From Candidatus Sumerlaeota bacterium (GTDB lineage: Bacteria > Sumerlaeota > Sumerlaeia > JADFCT01), in the NCBI GenBank assembly GCA_026398575.1, contig JAPLSP010000245.1, forward strand, positions 1-9,406: 9,406 bases of DNA. The letters run 5' to 3'. The notes under the pieces are model-generated. The model ran no database searches, was not told the DNA's origin, and was given only the letters and a program-made list of their open reading frames with translations. How positions within the stretch are numbered: position 1 is the first letter of the stretch; each line of letters begins with the position of its first letter. A program made the position numbers and the translations under genes. Below, one piece after another: positions 5,519 through 9,406 of the stretch.

Positions 5519-7843
5519 TTATTCTCCGGTAACGTCGGGCTCTGGAATGCGTACCCACTGGTTGCGGCTCGTCAGCTCCGGGCAGAACTTGAAATATCGC
5601 CCTGCCGCGGCTTTTGCAAGTTTCACCTCGATCTGCGCGGGATCATCTTGCGACGCAGGGATTTCACCCGCCGCAACCGCCTGGCCCCAATCCTGGCCGT
5701 CGCTGCTGAGAAATATCTCATAGCGCGCAACCGCCTGGTTGTCCGGCGGCCCAAGAGGATTCGCGGTATATGTGATGATGAAACCTTTCGTCATCACCAT
5801 TTCACCCATATCAAAGACGGCAGACTGGAGCGAGGGATTCTTGTTTTGTTTTGTTGTAGCGTTCCAGCCTATGCCGGATTTGGCATCGAATAATACTTTA
5901 TCGCGAGTAACAATCGGTGGCTTGTTTGTATCAACCACATTCCATTTGGCCTTGGATATTCCAAAGCGCATCGTTCGGACAGGTCCCATTTGCGTGCTGT
6001 CTGCGGAGCATGCCCGCGCGCGCATGATGCCCCCGCGCGGCAGAGGAACAGAGTCCCTGTAAATGGGCGATTTCGCGTCCGGCTCAGAGCCATCAAGCGT
6101 ATAGCGTATCAAGGCGCTTCCCATCGAGGAAATGGACACGCCAACAAGCCAGCCTCGGGGAGGGCGAGTTATCCGAGGCAGGGGAAGATCCGGCGATTCC
6201 AGATAGAATCCTATTTCGGATATAGCGGGGCAGACATTTGGTGCGGGAACATAATACCCACCCGTGAGAAAACCATGATAGAATGTCACGCGAACGCGAT
6301 CTGCGAATGTAACCAAATCACTCCTCATATAACGCCGTGCCCCTATGCTGGAACCGTTGTTGCATTGGATCCATCTGCCATAGCTGGTATGAGTTTGGCC
6401 ATTCATCATGCGATGCTCGTTTTTTTTGTTCGCATCCCAAAATTCAGTAGTGTAATAGGATACACGTTGGCCGAGCGGCAGGAATTCGCGCAAGCAGACT
6501 ACATTGAAGGCCACGGTTGTTCCGAAGTCGAATATGAGTTCGGAGCTAATTGCTGCTTCCTCCGGCATCCAATAAGTTGAAATATTGCCATCCACGATAT
6601 TTTCAATTGCATAGCGGGAATCCCTGCCCCAGTAACTGTTTGTCGTTGCGACATCTTTCTTTCCCTCCAGTGACGGCCAAGAGATGGGACGTTTTCTGTC
6701 TTCATCGGTATAGGACTCATGGCGATGACTTATAGCCGTGATTTTGGCCCGGCGCGCCAGATTTGTAGCAAAAGTCCTGTCAAGCGTTTGGCGCATCTCA
6801 TTGAGGCTGTTGAATATCCATTCATACGGGCGTCCCTGCCGGTCCAGCGCTATTTCCATGTTCCATGCCGCGCCTCGGCCAGCAGTGGCGTAATAAGCCC
6901 GCAATAATTGTCCAGTGACCTTTATTTCATATTCTTTTGCGTGTGCGGAGTACGGGCTTACAAATTGGGAAAGCGGCGTTTGGAATTCAGCTGGTATCCA
7001 CTGTGAGCCACCACGATCTCCTCGCGGCAATTTTTCATCCGCTTCGTTGCTACTGATCTTGCCAGAGATCAGTTGTTTGATATTTATCGTGGCCCAGTGA
7101 TCCGACCCATTGGAATTATTGGGAGCGCGTCCGGCCAATCGCAAGTCCGGTCCGAAACGATCCATGATACAGGCGCCAGGCTGCATTTCCCGAATCTGAT
7201 TCAGAACGCTGTCTGTGCAGCGGCCATCGAAGGACAAGACTTCTGTCTCAAATAAGTCGCCATAGTTTCCAAGCAACTCGCTTAGCAAATCGCGGAATTG
7301 CACGAATTTTTTGGGATCTTTCGAGCCGTTATGCCGATTGTTCCACAGCGACAGATGAATTCCAAATTTCAGTCCCCGCCGCCGGCATGAATCCGCCATC
7401 TCGCGGACCAAATCGCCTTTGCCATCGTGCCAAGGGCTATTTTTGACTGAGCGATCCGTGTATCGGGACGGCCACCAGCAAAATCCGTCTGGCTCCTGGC
7501 AGCTCAAAATCAAGCCTTTCATGCCAATGGCTTTGGCTGTGCTGGTGATTTGATCTGCATCGAACGCTGAGGGATTGTAGCTGTTAAGTGGGCGAATCTT
7601 TTTTTCATGGAAAGCGTGCGGCTCATTAATCTCTTCCGGATCCCTGAATCTGACAAATCCATAAAAATCCATCTCATGCCATCGCAGTTGACATTCAGAC
7701 GGGGTGGCGCCAAACGGCGCCGGCGGCTCGGCTGAATGCACAGGTACAAATCGCAATAAAGCCAGACAGACGCCAATCCCAATGCAAAACTTGCTGCATG
7801 TGATTCTTTTGCGATCTCCGGTTTCCGGCTCAATGGTGACCAT
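5519..7843 (-). CDS. Secreted GH29-like (alpha-L-fucosidase family) protein with altered sugar site
   Basis: This 774-residue multidomain protein begins with a signal peptide: basic RKR, then a hydrophobic run at about 18-33, with cleavage likely near 37-38. Residues about 50-370 follow the GH29 fold: DGFCWWPSRYTDRSV, GKGDLVREMADSCRRRGLKFG, LGNYGD and GPDLR. Asp206 in LSFDG aligns with the GH29 catalytic nucleophile. The usual KHHDGF reads QEPDGF (116-121), and the HFG motif near the N-terminus reads VRFR (64-67), so the histidines expected to bind fucose are missing. Residues about 395-550 resemble a discoidin (F5/8 type C) module (IVDGNISTYW, FLPLGQRV). Residues about 555-628 resemble a chitobiase C-terminal module (YTLDGSEP), and about 640-774 a second discoidin-like module. 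It probably acts in the periplasm or outside the cell on glycans. Substrate, and even activity, are uncertain. The gene starts 31 bases after the uvrA stop, and its sequence looks more A+T-rich than its neighbours. Confidence 0.85.
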   Translation of the reverse strand: MVTIEPETGDRKRITCSKFCIGIGVCLALLRFVPVHSAEPPAPFGATPSECQLRWHEMDFYGFVRFRDPEEINEPHAFHEKKIRPLNSYNPSAFDADQITSTAKAIGMKGLILSCQEPDGFCWWPSRYTDRSVKNSPWHDGKGDLVREMADSCRRRGLKFGIHLSLWNNRHNGSKDPKKFVQFRDLLSELLGNYGDLFETEVLSFDGRCTDSVLNQIREMQPGACIMDRFGPDLRLAGRAPNNSNGSDHWATINIKQLISGKISSNEADEKLPRGDRGGSQWIPAEFQTPLSQFVSPYSAHAKEYEIKVTGQLLRAYYATAGRGAAWNMEIALDRQGRPYEWIFNSLNEMRQTLDRTFATNLARRAKITAISHRHESYTDEDRKRPISWPSLEGKKDVATTNSYWGRDSRYAIENIVDGNISTYWMPEEAAISSELIFDFGTTVAFNVVCLREFLPLGQRVSYYTTEFWDANKKNEHRMMNGQTHTSYGRWIQCNNGSSIGARRYMRSDLVTFADRVRVTFYHGFLTGGYYVPAPNVCPAISEIGFYLESPDLPLPRITRPPRGWLVGVSISSMGSALIRYTLDGSEPDAKSPIYRDSVPLPRGGIMRARACSADSTQMGPVRTMRFGISKAKWNVVDTNKPPIVTRDKVLFDAKSGIGWNATTKQNKNPSLQSAVFDMGEMVMTKGFIITYTANPLGPPDNQAVARYEIFLSSDGQDWGQAVAAGEIPASQDDPAQIEVKLAKAAAGRYFKFCPELTSRNQWVRIPEPDVTGE

Positions 7844-7874
7844 GACTTGGGCTCCGTGAGAATCTTCTCCTGAA

Positions 7875-9406
7875 TTATAATATATCCTTCAGGAACTTGC
7901 CGGTATGCGATTCGGCGCGCTTGGCGATGAGTTCGGGCGCGCCTTGGGCGATGATGCGGCCGCCTTCGTCGCCGCCTTCCGGTCCCAAGTCAATGATCCA
8001 GTCGGCGGTTTTGATTACGTCGAGGTTGTGTTCGATGACGATGACCGAGGAGCCTTCGTCCACGAGGCGATTCAACACGGCGAGCAGGTGCTTCACGTCC
8101 TCGAAGTGCAGGCCGGTCGTGGGTTCGTCGAGGAGATAGACGGTCTTGCCGGTGTTGCGCTTGGAGAGCTCGCGGGAGAGTTTGATGCGCTGCGCTTCGC
8201 CGCCGGAGAGCGTTGTGGCTTGTTGTCCGAGGTGGATGTAGCCCAGGCCGACGTCATTCAGGGTTTGCAGTTTGTCGCGGACGGCGGGGATCGCCTTGAA
8301 GAAGTCAAGCGCCTCCTCGACCGTCATTTCGAGCGCGTCGGCGATGTTGCGTCCGCGATACGCCACCTCCAAGGTTTCGCGGTTGAAGCGGCGCCCCTTG
8401 CAGACGTCGCACGTCACATACACATCGGGCAGGAAGTGCATCTCGATCTTCATGACGCCATCGCCCTTGCACGCCTCGCAGCGGCCGCCTTTTACGTTGA
8501 ACGAAAAGCGTCCGGCTTTGTATCCGCGCGCGCGCGCCTCGGGCAGTTGCGAGTAAAGGTCGCGAATCAGCGAGAAGAGGCCGATATAGGTGGCGGGATT
8601 CGAGCGCGGCGTGCGCCCGATGGGCGAATGGTCCACGTCAATCACCTTGTCAATCCATGCAAGCCCTTCGAGGCTCTTGTGCTTGCCAGGCTTGGCCGTG
8701 GCGCCATAAATCTCCTGCGCGAGGCGGCGGAAGAAGATGTCGTTGACGAGCGTGGATTTGCCCGAGCCGCTGACGCCGGTAACGCACGTGAAAACGCCGA
8801 GCGGAAATTCGACGTCAATGTTTTTGAGGTTGTGCTCGGTGGCGCCGCGCACGATGAGCGACTTGCCCGGCATGATCGGGCGGCGCTTTTTCGGTACGGG
8901 GATCGAATCCTTGCCCGCGAGATAGCGACCCGTGATCGAGGCTTCGCATTTGACGATCTCTTGCGGCGTCCCGGCGAAAACCACTTCGCCGCCGAGCCGC
9001 CCGGCGCCCGGCCCAAGGTCCACGATATAATCGGCCTGGCGCATGGTCGCCTCGTCGTGCTCGACAACGATGACCGTGTTGCCGAGGTCGCGCAACGCCT
9101 CGAGCGTTTCGAGCAGACGGTGGTTATCGCGCTGATGCAGCCCGATCGAAGGCTCATCGAGAATATAGAGCACGCCCGTCAGGCGCGAGCCGATCTGAGT
9201 GGCAAGGCGGATGCGCTGCCCTTCGCCGCCGGCCAGCGTGCCCGAGCGGCGTTCAAGCGTCAGATAGTTGAGGCCGACGTTTTCGAGGAACGACAGGCGC
9301 TCGCGGATTTCTTTGAGCGGCTGATAGGCGATGGTTTCTTCGCGCGGCGTCAGGCTGAGCGACTCGACGAACGCGCGCGCCTGGCTGACGGTCAGCGCGG
9401 TGAACT
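7875..9406 (-). CDS. uvrA: Excinuclease ABC subunit A (UvrA), 3' part
   Basis: UvrA is the damage-recognising ATPase of nucleotide excision repair and loads UvrB onto DNA. The last 509 residues are present and the 5' part lies beyond the right edge; the frame is open to 9404, so the GTG at 9173 is an internal Val codon, not a start. Seen in order (fragment numbering) are: the first ABC signature [17 protein letters not shown] (56-72); Walker B with D-loop [17 protein letters not shown] (78-94); the second Walker [10 protein letters not shown] (210-218); the zinc module CEAC...CDVC (Cys309, 312, 332, 335); the second signature [13 protein letters not shown]; and Walker [13 protein letters not shown]. 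The first signature has Ala and Gly where most family members have LSGGEA. The gene ends with TAA at 7875-7877, and the GH29-like gene follows closely on the same strand. No LexA-type operator can be judged because the start is absent. Confidence 0.98.
   Translation of the reverse strand, partial: FTALTVSQARAFVESLSLTPREETIAYQPLKEIRERLSFLENVGLNYLTLERRSGTLAGGEGQRIRLATQIGSRLTGVLYILDEPSIGLHQRDNHRLLETLEALRDLGNTVIVVEHDEATMRQADYIVDLGPGAGRLGGEVVFAGTPQEIVKCEASITGRYLAGKDSIPVPKKRRPIMPGKSLIVRGATEHNLKNIDVEFPLGVFTCVTGVSGSGKSTLVNDIFFRRLAQEIYGATAKPGKHKSLEGLAWIDKVIDVDHSPIGRTPRSNPATYIGLFSLIRDLYSQLPEARARGYKAGRFSFNVKGGRCEACKGDGVMKIEMHFLPDVYVTCDVCKGRRFNRETLEVAYRGRNIADALEMTVEEALDFFKAIPAVRDKLQTLNDVGLGYIHLGQQATTLSGGEAQRIKLSRELSKRNTGKTVYLLDEPTTGLHFEDVKHLLAVLNRLVDEGSSVIVIEHNLDVIKTADWIIDLGPEGGDEGGRIIAQGAPELIAKRAESHTGKFLKDIL

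Noticed and set aside
9171..9173. GTG start codon of a shorter UvrA-like protein
   Set aside because: The frame continues upstream with conserved UvrA sequence to the window edge, so this GTG is an internal Val codon.

Overview
The window reads as bacterial chromosome at roughly 55-60 % G+C by eye, with housekeeping genes (dnaG, panC, uvrA) in small groups separated by repeat-rich spacers. The species cannot be named from the sequence. A secreted GH29-type protein with discoidin-like and chitobiase-like modules, a eukaryote-like dual-specificity phosphatase, and abundant short repeats would fit a planctomycete, a verrucomicrobial relative, or a related candidate phylum. That placement is an inference, not a demonstration.

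Layout. Bases 1-80 hold short motifs spaced like the multi-site end of a TniA/TnsB-type transposon. A minus-strand group follows, in transcription order: panC (3630-2779), a DUSP23-like phosphatase (2748-2245), then dnaG (2052-154). panC and the phosphatase gene are 30 bases apart and probably co-transcribed. The phosphatase gene and dnaG are separated by 192 bases that contain two oppositely oriented arrays of 7-bp repeats. The 567-base spacer between panC and the plus-strand coiled-coil gene (4198-5274) is dominated by a nested, imperfect palindrome of about 370 bases. It holds four copies of a hairpin unit, two in each orientation, and weaker matching outer arms. The coiled-coil gene converges on a second minus-strand pair: the 3' part of uvrA (9406-7875), then a GH29-like secreted protein (7843-5519) starting 31 bases after the uvrA stop.

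How the genes work together. DnaG (replication priming), PanC (last step of pantothenate synthesis) and UvrA (nucleotide excision repair) are ordinary core functions with no shared pathway. The phosphatase and the coiled-coil protein have unknown targets. The GH29-like protein is exported and probably acts on glycans, but the residues that normally hold fucose are replaced. Its gene looks more A+T-rich than its neighbours, so it may have been acquired.

No complete, clearly new multi-gene system is visible. The items most worth a second look are the palindrome with its covarying hairpins, the heptad arrays beside dnaG, the altered GH29 active site, and the possible transposon end at the left edge.
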